Source: Apis mellifera
Lineage: Eukaryota > Arthropoda > Insecta > Hymenoptera > Apidae
Assembly (NCBI RefSeq): GCF_003254395.2
Contig: NC_037638.1
Location: 5,001-69,000, forward strand
Length of the DNA stretch: 64,000 bases
Direction of reading: 5' to 3'
In this document: piece after piece, positions 12,448 through 26,582 of the stretch
How positions within the stretch are numbered: the stretch's first letter is position 1
Layout of the letters: every line of letters begins with the position of its first letter
Position numbers and translations under genes: made by a program
Notes under the pieces: model-generated
The model's database searches: none
Seen by the model: only the letters and a program-made list of their open reading frames with translations
What the model was told of the DNA's origin: nothing

Positions 12448-12708
12448 TTAATAATTGCAGTCGCAGGAATCGAATCCTGTTCCAGCCTCTCCGGGTAAAA
12501 CACCAGGTGGTATTTCTCCTTGTCCTTTGAAGATATTACTATAAGATGTTTTCAAGTAATTTACATGACCTTGTAATGATCTTATCCGTCCTTGCGCTTG
12601 TTCAAATGCCTCGTTTAAGTTATTTATCTGACCTTGCATTTTTTGTCTAATCTATAAGTAATAAAATAACGTATTCGAATAATTTAATTGACATCTAAAT
12701 GGAATAGC

Positions 12709-12755
<47 letters not shown>

Positions 12756-14417
12756 GAATTACTTCGTCTCTATCTTTTTGCGCGGCTCTTGCGGTAGCTC
12801 TACATTGAGCCAATTGTCTTTCCATTTCTGCAATTTGACCTTGCATGGATCTTCTTATAGTTTCGCATCTCTCTTTCGTTCTTGCTACTTGTCTCGCAGA
12901 ATCTTCTCGAACCTTTAATTATTCATTTTAATTATCGTATATTTTGGGATAAAACGTATACCTGTAATAACCTGATAATAAACCCGATAACGATATACCT
13001 GTTCGAGCATTGCCGTTAATTGTGTAACTTCGTGCATCTTTTCGTCGATTCGTTTTTGCAATTGCGCCTCGTGTTCCTCGAATCTTGCAAGCGTATTTTT
13101 CATACGTTCATTTTCGTGTCGTAGTTCTGTGTTTTTCCTTTCTAATTCCTCGAATCGTCCAGAACCGTGACCTCTTTCATCCTGCGTGTCGCGTGTCGGT
13201 TTATATTACTTGTGATTTTTTAATAGATTAGGATTCTTGCGCGAAAAAAATATATAAACATTAACCTGCATTGCTTGATGCTCGCTACGTAAAACGTCCA
13301 ATTGATTTTGCAAAGTTTGAATTTTATCTTTACAGCCTATAACTTCCCGTGAAAGATCTTCGCAATTACGTTCTGCGACTAACCGCATTTGTTGAGCTTC
13401 TTGCAACTTTACTTGCGTTTGTTTCAGAATATCCGGCAAAGGTGCAAGTTCTGCGAGCTTCTCTTGAAATTGATTCTATTCGAGAAATGATGAAATATAA
13501 ATATACGTATTAAAAATCGCATACGCGTTATATACGTACTTTAACTCTTCCTATTTCCAAGGTTACATTTTCGTTCATTCGTGCATTGTCCATCTCCATT
13601 AGATCAAGCTGTCGGCGTTGTTCTTCCACTTGTTGTTGCGCCTATTGTTCGCATTTATCAATGTTTTTTTATTAATATTTATTATACGAATCGAAGGATG
13701 AATGTTACGAATAAAACCTGTAAATATTTATTTCTGTAATCTTCTAATTGAGCGGCTTGATCTTGAATCAAGGATCGTAATTCTTCAAGTTCATCCTGCG
13801 CTTCTCGAAAACGTTGCTTAAAAACGATCAATGTTTGTTCTTGCTCGACCATTTGTTCCTTAAATCCTATTGCAAAAAAAAAATAATTCTAATTATACTT
13901 TTATGAAAGAAATTTGTTTGAATTGAAGTACGTTCCAAATAATCACCTTCAAATTTCTCTTTTTCAATCTCCATCGCTTTCAAACGTTCTTGAGCGTCTA
14001 TCAATTTGATATCTAATTTTTCTTTTTCTTCGATTGCATCACGGGCTTGCTGTTTCAATTTGTCGGCATCTGTTCTTAAACACGAAACCTCGCATAATTT
14101 GTTTTTGTAATCATCTTGTAGACGTGCATATTGTTCGCGTAGGTCACGTAACTGTTGCTGAGGACATGTGCTAGCGCCCTTTTTTTAAATAGCTGCTTTA
14201 GTTCGTGTTGAATCTTTTTCGGAAATTCAGTCTTACCATAGGAGCACTTATGCAAGGACCAGTACAGGTTGCAGGAGCAGGTGGCATCTGCATACGACGA
14301 AAAACGATCTTATATGATATGCGGTATATCACACTTAATAAAAATAAAAAATCTGAAACTTATATAAAAATGTATATTTATTTGATGCAAAATTGTTTAT
14401 GATATTTCAAGAATTTT

Positions 14418-14483
<66 letters not shown>

Positions 14484-15271
14484 TCGAATGAGTAGAACGA
14501 TTTTCATATATAATTTAATCGAAATATTAAATAGATACCTTAGGAAGAGGTATAGAAGATGGTTGTATAACGGTAGGTTGTATAGCAGGTACAGGAGGTA
14601 CGTATGGAGTTGTATTTGAAGGTTGAAGATTCAAAGGTGGAGGAGGACAACAACCACAAGGTGCACAAGGGCCGGTACATTTCAATAACTTGCGTTGTTG
14701 TTCCAATTGTTGACGTTCTCGTTGAACATTGGCAAGCTCTATTTGCATATTGCGTACTTCGCATTCCATACTGCCCAATTGTTGCTCCTATAAAAAAATT
14801 ATAAATAAATAAACACAGAAATTAAATTAAAGCTTAACTATAATTTGAAGCTGTACTAGCTGTTTGGTACTATTCCCATAGGCGGCAAGTTTATTTTCTA
14901 TTTCCGCTGGACATGTCCCCCTTGAAGGTGGTGGTCCTGTACATGGTGTTTTAACCGTGGCAGGACTTCGGCAACACATATCGGTTTGCGAAGAAGCACC
15001 ACTTGTAACGCAAGGACCTGATGCGCCTCCCGCGAGTCTACGTGAATCTAAAAATGTTATAATATTAAAATTAATTTTCGAAAAAAAAAAAATTTTATTA
15101 AATTATAATGAAAATATAATTTACCTCCACTAGGTAAATATGTCTGACTCTCGGGTTTTACTGAAACGTATAATTTTATTTTTATCTACTTGATTAAAAT
15201 TATTGAAAAAAAAAAAAAAAAAAAAAATAACTTTTGAAATACATGTGTGCGTGCGTGCGCGCGCGCGCGTG

Positions 15272-15302
<31 letters not shown>

Positions 15303-18069
15303 GTTTATATACCGCATATGGTAGTTGCAATTGGTGAAGTATCGATAAATTGAGACTGAAGACAACACTTGCACCGACAATAATCGTCGTCTTGCTGTAA
15401 TGTGGTAGTGTATGAAGTTGAACGTAGAGGAGATGGACTTGATACTTCGGACGAAATTCCACCTGGACAGGTGTAACAACATGGACTAGTGATTCGTTGA
15501 TTCAAGCAAGCTAACTGACGTGTCAATTCCACATTTTCCTTCACGACTATTCTCATTTCAGCTTGTAGTCCGCATACCTTCCTTTGAAGACTTTCAACAG
15601 CGGTATCCTTTTCTAGTAATGCTTCTTCTAATTTATATCTAAGACGTCGATAAATTAATTTTCGTAATAAAAATAAGATCACATGATTTATGTCAACATA
15701 TTTTCATTAAAGATAATCTATACGATCGTTGTTAAGGAGATTAATTAGTTTTCACATTTTTTTTGATCGATTTTCTATTTTTTTTCTTTTTTTTTTTTTT
15801 CTTTTCTTTAATATATATGTATAATATATGTAATGTAATATATACGATATATGATATCGGTAATTATGTAAAATGAAGTTATGTCTTGCAAAACTTACTT
15901 GCCACCTTCAAGCTGTGCATTTTCTAATACTAATTTTTCCTGCATTGTTAACGATTCTGTTAACTTTCCGGTCAAACTTTGAAGGCATCTATCTTTCCCT
16001 TTTTTTTTACTATCTGCCACAACTATTTTTGGTATTTCATCTTCTGTATGCCCACAAATGATTACTCTTGGAAGTCTAATTGAATAACCATTCGATTCTT
16101 AGAAATATATTCTTAAAAATTAAATAATGTTATATAACGTACTTGTCCTCTGGATATTCTATTTGAGGTAAATCGAAACGATGTTTAAGTTTTTCTAATT
16201 CCATATCCGTTATTTTATCAATTTTCTCCTTTATTTCGATTTCTTCTTCTTCGGTGATGACCTACGATTTATTTTTTTTTTTTTATATTTTTTTTTTTCT
16301 TATTTTTTTATATTCTTTTCATTAATCCCCCTTATTCGTTCTAATGATTGCTAGAAATACCTACTGCACTAGGTTTTAAAAAAGGTTGCATATCGAACAT
16401 CTTTGCAAAAGTAGAACTCGAGATATCGGTCAATCCCAACAATCGTTGTAATTTTCGAGTTATCTGCTCGAATTCTGCCAATTTCTTCATTACTTCATCT
16501 TGTTTTTCATGAATTATTAATGTATCATCATCCGTTAAATCTTTTTTCTATAAATATAAATAAAAATTTAAATTACAAACATTAATTTTAAATAATTAAG
16601 TTGTGCTTTTCAAATCTTATTTTAAATTAAAATTATTTTAGTTTGTTAGTCGTAGAATTATTACATTTGAAAGCGCAGCTATTTCTTGTTTTAACTGTTC
16701 GATTTCTTTTGAAAGTACAACGCAACGTTCATCCGCTTTCTTCATTTCGACCATTACAGCGCTATCGGTCAAAGGAGATGAGCTTAATACCGATTCCTGT
16801 TTACCACCTTGTTTAATTGGCACACCTGAAAAAAATATATATTATGAACATTTACAAAGTAATTTTAAAATTTTTTGTATAATCTTACTTCTCTTTCTTT
16901 GATTTATAATATTATACCTTCACCGACACCAGAAGGAAGTGGATATGGTGGAGGTCGTTCTTCCTTCTTTTCCGATTCTTTATCTTCGCTTATCATTTTT
17001 GATTTTTTTTCTCTGCTTTCTTCGTCTTCTTTTTCTTCTTCTTCCTCTCCTTCTCCTCCTCCTCCTTCTTCTCCTTCTCCACCTCCTTCTTCTCCCCCTC
17101 CTCCTCCTTCTCCTTCTTCTTCTTCTTTTAAATTTTCTTCGATATTTTCATCGGGAACTTCATCTATTATTTCCTCGCCTTCTTCAGCCATGCTTCGTAA
17201 TTAAATAAATAATTATTATTAAATAATTCGACGATAATAAAATGAGTTTAAAAATTAAGTATCTCGTACTTTGAAATAGATTCTTTCTTTTCTTGGTTCA
17301 ACGTTTCAATTTCTTGTAATTTTAATGTTTCGAAATTTGATTCTTCTTTAATTTCCTTTAATTTGTCCTTGTAATCATTCACTTCATAAGTCTATTCAAA
17401 TTATTTTGAATTAGCTTACAAAGATTTATTCATTCTTAAATATAATATATTAAATTTACTACGGAATTATTACGCTTATTAACTGTTGGATAATTTAAAT
17501 ACATATAATACCAAAATCACACCCGTTCAAGAATGTGTGGTTCGAGATCCACTTGTTGCAGAAATATCGATTCGACAAAATTTTTGGAATTCTTCGAATT
17601 TCTTGATATAAAAGGTGACAAATGTCCCTCTTGATGATATTCAATCGCTAACGAACATATGTCTGGTAAATTTAAAGGCTTTTTTAAATCGAACAAGGAT
17701 TCTAACGAGCCAAACGCATCTCTTTTCAATGAAGATTCTCTGTATTCTGCACTTTTTTTTTGTAATTTTGGACTACACCTTTTCAAACGCTTTAAATCGT
17801 GAAAACTTTTAGTTTTAACAGGAACACCATCGAGTTCGCGAGCATGAAGAGATGTTGGTGAATTTCTTGGAGAACTAAATGTATTCCATGAACACGGCCT
17901 CCGCTTCTAAATTAATTAAATCGATTTTTCTTAAATATCCATTTATCATTTGTAAATAACTAAACCGTTATAAGAAATTTTTTTCAGAAAGTACCTACTT
18001 CATATAATGAAATGATTTTTCAAAATTGAAAGAAATATATTAAAAATTTAATCAATATTTTACCTTCAT
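12448..18069 (-). CDS. Large coiled-coil protein of unknown family (20 exons)
   Basis: Minus-strand exons in transcript order: 18069-18064, 17906-17523, 17391-17270, 17192-16918, 16825-16665, 16547-16365, 16261-16143, 16075-15899, 15638-15313, 15160-15125, 15047-14839, 14787-14539, 14287-14237, 14178-13947, 13866-13718, 13641-13540, 13475-13266, 13181-12999, 12912-12763, 12651-12448. They sum to 3528 nt (1175 aa) with all phases consistent. Residues about 172-262 are Glu/Gly-rich, 300-510 contain coiled-coil stretches, about 510-766 form a Cys/Pro-rich linker (PCCYTCPGG, CRCKCC, TGPCAPCGCCPPPP), and 767-1160 are nearly continuous Gln/Glu/Arg coiled coil; the protein ends DSCDCNY. Such architecture is common in centrosomal, ciliary or sperm structural proteins, but I cannot name a family. 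The start is the least certain part: a 6-nt ATGAAG first exon is inferred, and the acceptor before 17192 is weak, so translation could instead begin at the Met at 17191 (MAEEGEE). Confidence 0.78.
12715..12753. repeat. (TA)n microsatellite in the last intron
   Basis: TA run inside intron 12652-12762 of the minus-strand coiled-coil gene, just past the donor of the preceding exon. Confidence 0.9.
14422..14480. repeat. (TA)n microsatellite
   Basis: About 29 TA units in the intron between exons 14787-14539 and 14287-14237. Confidence 0.9.
15206..15302. repeat. Compound repeat: poly-A, (GT)/(GC)n and (TA)n
   Basis: A run of about 22 A is followed after a short gap by alternating GTGCGTGCGC and then TA repeats. 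It lies in the intron directly downstream (in transcript sense) of exon 15638-15313. Confidence 0.85.
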
Positions 18070-19193
18070 TATTTTACCTTCGATACAATACCGTTGCTTC
18101 ACTTAATAATACAAGGTTTTTACAACACTTTTGCAAATTCTAGAACAATGATCCTCTTCTCTCGTTTATTCACTGAAGGAACGGTATCGCTATCAAATTG
18201 CGTCGAACGATTTCTCTATTTTTGTTTCGAAATTATCTTTTTTTTTTTGGGTTGTAATTTTTATAGGTCTAGAAACTGAAATGCACAATGGATTAAAACG
18301 ATAATCAATTTATAAATTTTCTGAAATTTAAAAGAAATCGAAAAAAAAAAAACTTTTTTAAATTATGACACTTACTCGGGAGAACCTTCAATTTCTTCAA
18401 ATATCAATATGAAGCATGCGTCTTTTATTTTTATTTTATACAGTTATATATTTAAACTTATCGATACAACAGTATCCAAGGTATATCCGTATTTATATAA
18501 AAGCGATAAAAAAATATAATGATCAAGTTAAAAATGTTTTTCTACTCGTCTATATTATTTAACATTAATAAATAATATAAAAAAGAAAGTATTTAGTTAA
18601 TTTAGATTTAATATCAAAGTAATGTTAAAATGTTCTAACGAATAATATCAAGAATGTATCAACATCGTGCGTGCAAATTCTTTTACTTATTATACGTTTA
18701 ATTATTTAATAACAAAGGTAATAAAAAATATGTGTAATAATTAAAATGTACGTAAGTAATTATTTTTTATTGCCATAATTATGATATATTAACGATGATA
18801 TGCATATGTGAAAATTAAAATTATTTACTTCTGTCATATTTTAATAAATATGTTAGTGAAACGATAATGTCGAGTCGAGAGAAAAAAAAAATTTATTATT
18901 TAAAAAACTGTAAGTAATATTTCATTATATCAAATTCGTTCAAAATAAGTATCATCGGTATCATTTTTGTGACGATACTATGTTCCTTTGTGAAAAGGTC
19001 ACGATATATCCGTTATGTTTATTGTTGTATTTGGTTTGTTATATTTGATTCGCGGAACGGATCTGAAGAACATAGATATAAAACGAAAATTTTTATTTAT
19101 TTAAAATTCTAGTCGTTTAAAAGTACAACATGTATATTTATATATATATATATATATTCATAAATAACAATTAATAATTTGGATGTCTGTAAA
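18070..19193. promoter_or_regulatory. Divergent promoter region between the coiled-coil gene and RFWD3-like gene
   Basis: About 1.1 kb between two head-to-head start codons. It must contain both promoters if the gene starts are right. Mostly AT-rich; a slightly more mixed patch lies at 18950-19090. No TATA or clear initiator was picked out with confidence. Confidence 0.45.
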
Positions 19194-21148
19194 ATGGAGG
19201 TTATGGATTACGGTAAGTAATTTTTATAAAATAAAACGAATATTAACGGTATAAATATTCTTGCGAATAGGAATATATTATTTTTATATTTTTTATATAT
19301 TATATTATAAGAAACGCTACAAATTACTTTTTAAATCTTAAATTAAAAGGTAAAAGAAATTATTTGTATATGTCAAATTTTATATAAGTAAGTAAAATGA
19401 ATTTATAATTATTAATGATAATTAATGATAACTGTAACAATTTATCTCAATTTTGATGATATATTGTAGAAGAAGTGGTACAAATGGATGATGTGGCAAA
19501 TTATTCGGAAGAATCTGATAATAATGATAATGCTAACAGCAATTTAGAAAGTGAAGTTCAAACGGAAGACATAAGTGAGTTTCAATTTATATAATATTAT
19601 TATAATAAATATCCTTCGGATTTAAATGAATATAATATTGCGTATAACATTTTAGAAGCTAACGATGAAACTGAATCAAGATTAAAGAGGATAAAAGAAA
19701 CGACTTTGGATGAATCTGAGGTTGATTCTGACCAATCTTGCCCGATATGCATGGATTTATGGACTAGTTCTGGGGATCATCGTTTATGTTGTTTACGATG
19801 TGGACATTTGTTTGGACATAGTTGCATTTTAAGATGGTTACAAAATTCTTGCACTAGTGCGAATCGTCGTTGTCCGCAATGTAATAGAAAAGCTGCTGTA
19901 AAAGATATCAGAATGTTGTATGCCAAAAAATTGACATCGATAGATACTACGGAATTAGATAAATTGAAAGAACAATTAAATAATATTACTACCGAGAAAA
20001 ATCGTATAGAAATGGAACTTTCGAAATATAATCTAAGAGAAAAATTATTTGAACAACAAATTGCTAGTATGAGAAATCGGATTTCCGAGTTAGAAAATCA
20101 ACAATCGGAAGTGACTGTTCATTCCTGTCAAAATATTTCTAAACATACGATCAAGAAGTTCCATTTAGATCGATCTATAGAGATATGTAAGGAAGGCGGT
20201 TGCCGTGTATTAGATTACAATTCATGGTTTGGATTCCTAGTTGTATCTCAGAAGTCGACAAATACATTATTTTCTGGTTATGGTATTAAAAAAATTGATT
20301 CTGATAAATTTCAACCACGTCAATTTATTTTTCTACATAATCAAGCTATAAGAGATGTTACGTTTAATGCAACCCAACAATCATTATTGCTCAGCGTTGG
20401 TTTTGATAAATGTGCAAAATTAATGGATATTCAGAATCATATTATCGTGCATGCTTATCAAACGGAATCACCACTGTGGAGTTGCTGTTGGTCAGGCGAT
20501 AATTCAAACATATTTTTTGTGGGTGCACAAAATGGATCTATAACACAATTTGATATTAGACAAACTTCTGGTGCTATTGAAACTTTAGATAATCCAGGTG
20601 ATAGATCACCGGTAGTTTCTCTAGCGACAGTATCTTCTAATCCTGGTAGCGGTATTAGCCGAGGTGGATTCATAGCGTGTCGTTTGAACACGTGTTATGC
20701 TTATGAACAAAAAGATTCAAAATATACACCTAAACAAATATTTCTTGAAGGTCCATTTGTATCTGTATGTTACGATAAAAAAAATAATCATGCTTTGATA
20801 TCTTCCCGACCAAATGTTAGACAACCTCATGCGAGACATATAGTATGTACCATAGAAAAAGGCAATGATGAATCAACAATTTGTAATGTAATACACACAT
20901 TTCATGCTGGTAATTCTCAACAATTATTGTCCCGACCATGTTTCATATATATTGAAAATGACACGTTAGTTGCTGCGCATCAAGAATCTACGAGTTGTGT
21001 ATCGTTATGGAGTATATCTACTGGAAAACAAGTAAATAGTATTCCTGTTTCTGATCCTGTAGTAGATATGTGTACGGTTGATGTTAATAACCATTTATTT
21101 TTGACAACGCTTTCTTCGAAAAAAATTAGAATTTATAATCATGGATAA
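19194..21148 (+). CDS. RFWD3: RFWD3-like RING/WD40 E3 ubiquitin ligase
   Basis: Exons 19194-19212, 19470-19574 and 19656-21148 give 538 aa. An acidic N-terminal tail is followed by a RING finger at residues 70-117 (CPIC near 70-73, then GDHRL, LRCGHLFGH near 88-96, CPQC at 114-117). The pattern CPIC...GDHRL...CGHLFG...CPQC is what I know from RFWD3. A coiled coil follows (about 133-190) and then a WD40-like beta-propeller to the C-terminus (for example AIRDVTFNATQQSLLLSVGF and SPLWSCCWSGDNSNIFFVGA). RFWD3 ubiquitinates RPA and RAD51 in replication-fork repair in the nucleus (family knowledge). The protein is shorter than the vertebrate one, mainly in the N-terminal tail. The start ATG was chosen because it keeps phase through two short exons. 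The symbol is by similarity only. Confidence 0.87.
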
Positions 21149-21253
21149 TTATCATTAGTAATTCGATAGAAATAGAAAAAAAATGAAAGTAAATAGAAAT
21201 AATTTTTTTCCATATATCATATATTTATAATGTAATAGATTATTATCAATGAC

Positions 21254-21330
<77 letters not shown>

Positions 21331-23396
21331 TTTTTATTATTTTTTATGTTTGAACAATATTTGTTTGCATAAAATTATTCATGATAAAAATAAGTAAAAA
21401 TATAAAACTTAATCTAGACTATTCTAAATGAAATAAACTTTCTTATTAATGACAATGCAAAAACTTTCCACTGATTTATACGACATGAATTATTTAAAAA
21501 AAAAAAAAAAAAATACTAAGAAGAAAATAAATTTTGATATTAACGTTACCCATCTAAAGATATATTTGTTTATTGCTATTGCATACATGCAATAAACGTT
21601 TTTTATGTAAATATATTTTTCTATCAATTTAATATTTGTAAGTTGTTTTGAACATTATTTCTGAACAATATTCTAATAGATTTGAATAGCAATATCATAA
21701 ATACTATCATAAACTATGTTTATATTATATAATTAAATAATATAACAAATGATACAAAAAATTTATTAAACTTAAAATTATCGATATAATAAAATAAAAA
21801 ATTTGTTTGTACTAGTAATTCCTATTGCTTTTTATTGAAAAATGTTATTTATTGTTAGTCTTAAAAATATTAAATTACATTTAAAGATATATAATGCTTT
21901 AATCGTAAATTAAATTAATGTATATTTATTTTCAAAGATTTGTCTTGAAATCAAATATAACAAATAGTATTCTAATCCACTGGTACATCTCTAATATATC
22001 CTATACAAAATTATTAGAAAATATAGAAAAGAATGTAAAAAAAAAATTAAAAATCTCTGTTTCAACGTGATGCATTAAGAAAAATATAAAATAATATATA
22101 AATTTTAAAGAAGATAACATGCTTCACGAGTAACCTTTTGAACAAGTTTCAAATGTATTCTATAATATGATTAGCTATTTTATCAGTGATTTGAGAATAA
22201 TTATTTTCTCAAATTTTATAATTTATAAATTTTTTTAAGCAATTTTTCACAAACACAATTATAATCAATTTTATTAAATATTTTTAGTTAGATATAAATT
22301 ACTTTAAATTTTTTTAAATTTCATAAGCTGGAAGTGTCGATTGAATCAATGCCATTTTTTGTATTGTTGATTTTTAAATGTTATTTAGAAACAAAATTTA
22401 TTTTGTAACATTATTCTAATATATACGTAATATATGATAAATGTAATTTTTAACGTGGAATGTACATCTCCAGCTTCGAGTACAAAAAACTATGCATACA
22501 TAAAAAAAAAATATTTATAAACGATATGATAAATATTATGAATCATTGAAAATATACCATATAACCCATCACCAAAAATGTACAGAATTTAAATATCAAC
22601 GGTATAACATTTATGTTTATGATTCTTTTTACAAATTCCATTTAATATTAACAAGTTGATATCTATAATGTACAATCAGATACAATTAAGATAATATAGA
22701 AATAATAAGCCTCTTTATGGCTTAAAGAAATCTACAAAAATCTAATGACAAAAATATAAACTAATCATGGTTTTCATTTTAATATAAAAAACCATATACA
22801 AGATAGATATCGTTATATCATCAAAATGAAATAATGCTATTCTTTGCAAAAAATTTTTCAATAAAGAGCACAATATATATATACATACATACATATATAT
22901 ATATATATCATTTAAAGACAATTACATAAAGTGAAAGGAACATCTAAAAAAAAATTTAGAAGTATACAGTTATTTGTACAAAAAGATTTAATAATTGTTT
23001 ATCATATAAAGCCATTTTTTAATGTTGAAACAAAAAAAAAGGATGATAAATGCTTTATGGCTTAAATAACAATTTTAAAATTTTAATAAACGTAAGATAA
23101 AAAATGATATATTTTTCATACAGCTTTTTAAAATTTGACTATTAAGTTGGACTTAACAGATTTTATTAATTACTGTTTTTTCATGCCTATTTTACACGTT
23201 AAATAAATGAGTATTATTTAGGGTTATTAAAATGAATTTTCTGTGAATCTTTTTGCCATTGAAATATTGTCGTTACAAGTGCTGAATTTGATTATGAAAT
23301 TCCTATGGTATCGATAATTGAACATGGTGTTACAGAAGTTTTGTAATGACAAAATGAGCAGTGTTTTTATATGATGGATTAACTATACAGTTATCA
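21149..23396. other. Convergent 3' flank of RFWD3-like and UBE2K genes
   Basis: Very AT-rich, no coding frame of note. It contains a long (AT)n at 21257-21330 and a short TA/CA run near 22878-22910. Several AATAAA strings (for example within GAAATAAACTTTC near 21430) could end the + transcript; the minus-strand gene could end near a TTTATT at about 23160. Most of the sequence is probably 3' UTR and spacer. Confidence 0.5.
21257..21330. repeat. (AT)n microsatellite
   Basis: About 30 AT units with one GT interruption, in the 3' flank of the RFWD3-like gene. Confidence 0.9.
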
Positions 23397-25676
23397 CTAA
23401 CTGAAGAGCTGTTCAGTAGCGCGTTCCAAATCCCAATTATATGAAGATAAAGCAACTCTTGCGTTATGTTCTTCGATTCCCATATCTGTTAGTCGTCTTA
23501 TTTTATCATCTAAATCAGGCATCTTTGCTGGTCCTATAATTATTTTATTTTTGCAATAATTAATAATTAATAATTTCAATATATAATAAGCAAAATCATA
23601 ATGTTATGATTATAATTAGAAAATATATACTTACCACCTGCATACACATATGTCCAATGTTTGGCAGTTTGACGAAACATTTCTGGGTGCTCTTTATATT
23701 GCCTAGCCACTACTGCATCCTGTGGATCATCTGGTTCTGCTGCGGATAATAAAGCTTGTAATGATAGCAATACTGTGCGCAAAGTCATGGCAGCAGCCCT
23801 AAAATGCGATATTTAAAATATGAAATGTGACTTAAAATATTAAAATATTTTATTCTTATTAAATACATAATTACATACCATTGGTCTTTCAATATATCTA
23901 AACAAATAGCACCTGTTACTGAAGATATATTAGGATGCCATATTTTTGTTATGAATCGTACCTATAAAAGGAGAAAAAAAAATGTATATGATAAAATATA
24001 ATAATTAAATGACGATAAATAATAAACATATTATATATATAAATATGTATATATTCTTTATATCTATAACTGATTCTTAATCATTTTTATAACATTTCAT
24101 AACTAAATTTCTTAATTTATAAAATTGATATAATATATTTCTAATATTTTCAATATTTTCAATATTTTGCAATATTTTATATCAATTTAAATTATAATAT
24201 TATGAAAAAAAAAGTTTCTATAAATATAAATACAAACAAGTTGGAAAGTGCTTTGTCATGCTTTAGGTTATATTGACTTTTCTTAACTTCGAATAAAAGA
24301 AAATTGATACTTTAATCATTAACATAATTTAATCGTATTGACTTACAAAGTGCTTACTTTAGGAGGATTGAAGGGATATGTCTCGGGAACTTTAATCTCG
24401 AGCACAAAATTACCTCCCTCGTATGGTGTATCTGGTGGACCCGCAATCTCACCTTTTAATTCGGTAAAACTGTCATTTACTAATTCAACTTTAATTGCAC
24501 ATTTTGCAACCTACAACAAAATTTAAATAAATTACAAAAAACAAATATATATATATATACATATATGATTTATAATCATTATATTACATTTATATTATCA
24601 TTAAAATTTTTTCAAAATATATTTACTTACTTGAATGTGTCTACAATTTGCATGAAACAAAATTAATCTTACATTTTTTTTTTTAAATCTATAAACAAAT
24701 GAATAATAAAAACACAAAAATCAATAACATGAAAGTATAATTGCAGGTAATTACATTGCAATTGCCTATTATGTATTAATATATAAAGAGTTATATAATT
24801 TTTTATATAAATTATAAAATATATAATGATTTTATTGAATAACAGATATAGAAATAGCATATAGAAAATAACATTGTAATGGCATATAAATGACTTTTTG
24901 AAAAGTGTATGTAAAATATAACCAATGACCTAATGACATTATCATCTGATATTGAAATGATGTAATATCGTATACTAATAATTTACCATATTGTTGCAAT
25001 ATAAAGATTGAGATATTCTGGTGTATTCTACTTCTCTATAAACATGTGGAAATAATGAAAACAGATATATTTGTGTGCATATAGAATGGATCTTTTAGAA
25101 CAGAAGAACGAGCGAATATGTCAATGCTCACAGAAATTAATGACAAATGGTATGTATTATATTTCGATAAAATATTAATAAAAAAAATAATTTGTCAATG
25201 ATTAGCGTCAAATACAAAACGGAAATGTATTATTCTATATAATTAAAATTGTATTTTAGTCCATTGAAATATCTGAAAAGTACAGAGAATTTATTTAGAA
25301 TTATTTTTTTCTTAAGTAAAAATATTTAATAGAAATATTTTTACTGCGACAAAATATAAATGTTTAATTGGTGAATTTTAACGAGATTAAATGTTGATGA
25401 CAGTCAAGAATACTATACAACAGGTGCCTATGCTTTGTTCGCGGTGATTTTATCAACCAATGAATTGCGGCATTTTTGTCACGCCACACATGAAATATTT
25501 TTGGAATAGTATAACATAACTGTTTGATATTGTTAAGCAATTTTAATATTTATATCTTGAATACAAAACAAATCATATTTTTTTAAAATTATACAAAATT
25601 ATTATTCGCTTACCTCTTCGCTTCTTATAACCTCTTTAAATTCGCGTTGGATTCTCAGTGCCGCGATGTTCGCCAT
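23397..25676 (-). CDS. UBE2K: Ubiquitin-conjugating enzyme E2 K with C-terminal UBA domain
   Basis: Five exons: 25676-25614, 24510-24358, 23961-23879, 23798-23635, 23533-23397; 600 nt, 199 aa, essentially the length of animal UBE2K (200). It starts MANIAALRIQREFKEV. The UBC fold carries the IWHPN block at 79-83 and the catalytic Cys at residue 92 in GAICLDILKDQW. The linker contains AAEPDDPQDAVVA. The C-terminal UBA domain (about 160-199) starts near DKIRRLTDMGIEEHNARVAL and ends ERATEQLFS. It transfers ubiquitin from E1 and builds Lys48-linked chains in cytosol and nucleus (family knowledge). Intron 1 is the longest (about 1.1 kb). It is head-to-head with the PRPS gene. All catalytic features are present. 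The Drosophila counterpart is called Ubc4/UbcD4. Confidence 0.95.
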
Positions 25677-26582
25677 AGCTTCCGAATCGGTGAGAGTCAG
25701 TACACTGTCATCGTCATTCGAATAGTTTAACGAAGTTCGCTGAATGCGTCAACGTGCACAAATCTTTAAGGTAATAGTGATTGAGCTTACTCTCTCTTTC
25801 TATTTAAAAAAACGATCGTTCTAAATCGTGTTCTATACTAAAATCTCCGTTCACGGATACATCCAATTTATCATTTAATCACTGCCGGCGCCACATTGAT
25901 GAGAAAAGTTGACTGTCACCTGCTCGTGTTCACCCTTTTGAATTTTGTCTACGTTCACGTCATTGCCCGTTATGGCGCCAATTTATAAATTGTTGGAAAA
26001 AATATGAATATAATGATTATAATTTAATTACTTTATGATTTATATCTGCCAACAAAGCATAATATTTAATATATCTTTGTATTCTCGATAAAACGTATTT
26101 AAAATCTAAATAAAAACGAACATCTATTGACAAGATATTTTGATTAAGGTTATAATTTAGAACATGATAAATATTAATTATATTTTAAATTTATTTTGAA
26201 TGATATAAGAATAAGGAAAAATATAAATAAAAATATAAATCTTAAAATTAATTTTAAAACGTATAGCAATTTGAAATGTTATAAAATTAGCTGATTAAAA
26301 TTTCTTTTAAATAAAGAATTAGATATAGAGGCGATCATATAATGATATAATATAATCAAAATATCGCCAATGATATTTCTAAATGCTATGTAATTTTTAT
26401 ATGTTTTTTATATTTGACTTTAATTTATTATTTTGTTAATAAAAAAAAAAATGTACGATAAGAAATACATTTACGCGGTTATAGGACTTAACACTGAATG
26501 GGCGGAGCATAATATTTACATCATATCCGGTTTTAAAAACGTTCTCTGATTGGATAATCTCTTTGTGGTTTCTGTTTTAGTG
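25677..26582. promoter_or_regulatory. Divergent promoter region between UBE2K and PRPS
   Basis: About 0.9 kb between head-to-head start codons. GC/CpG-richer patches flank both starts: 25680-25980 next to UBE2K, with mixed sequence, and 26480-26580 next to PRPS, containing ATTGG (inverted CCAAT) at about 26550. The middle is plain AT-rich sequence. No TATA box stands out. Confidence 0.5.

Noticed and set aside
16875..17208. Plus-strand Ser/Pro and Leu-rich frames
   Set aside because: Antisense shadows of the Glu/Gly-rich exon of the minus-strand coiled-coil gene, which is supported by phase-consistent splicing.
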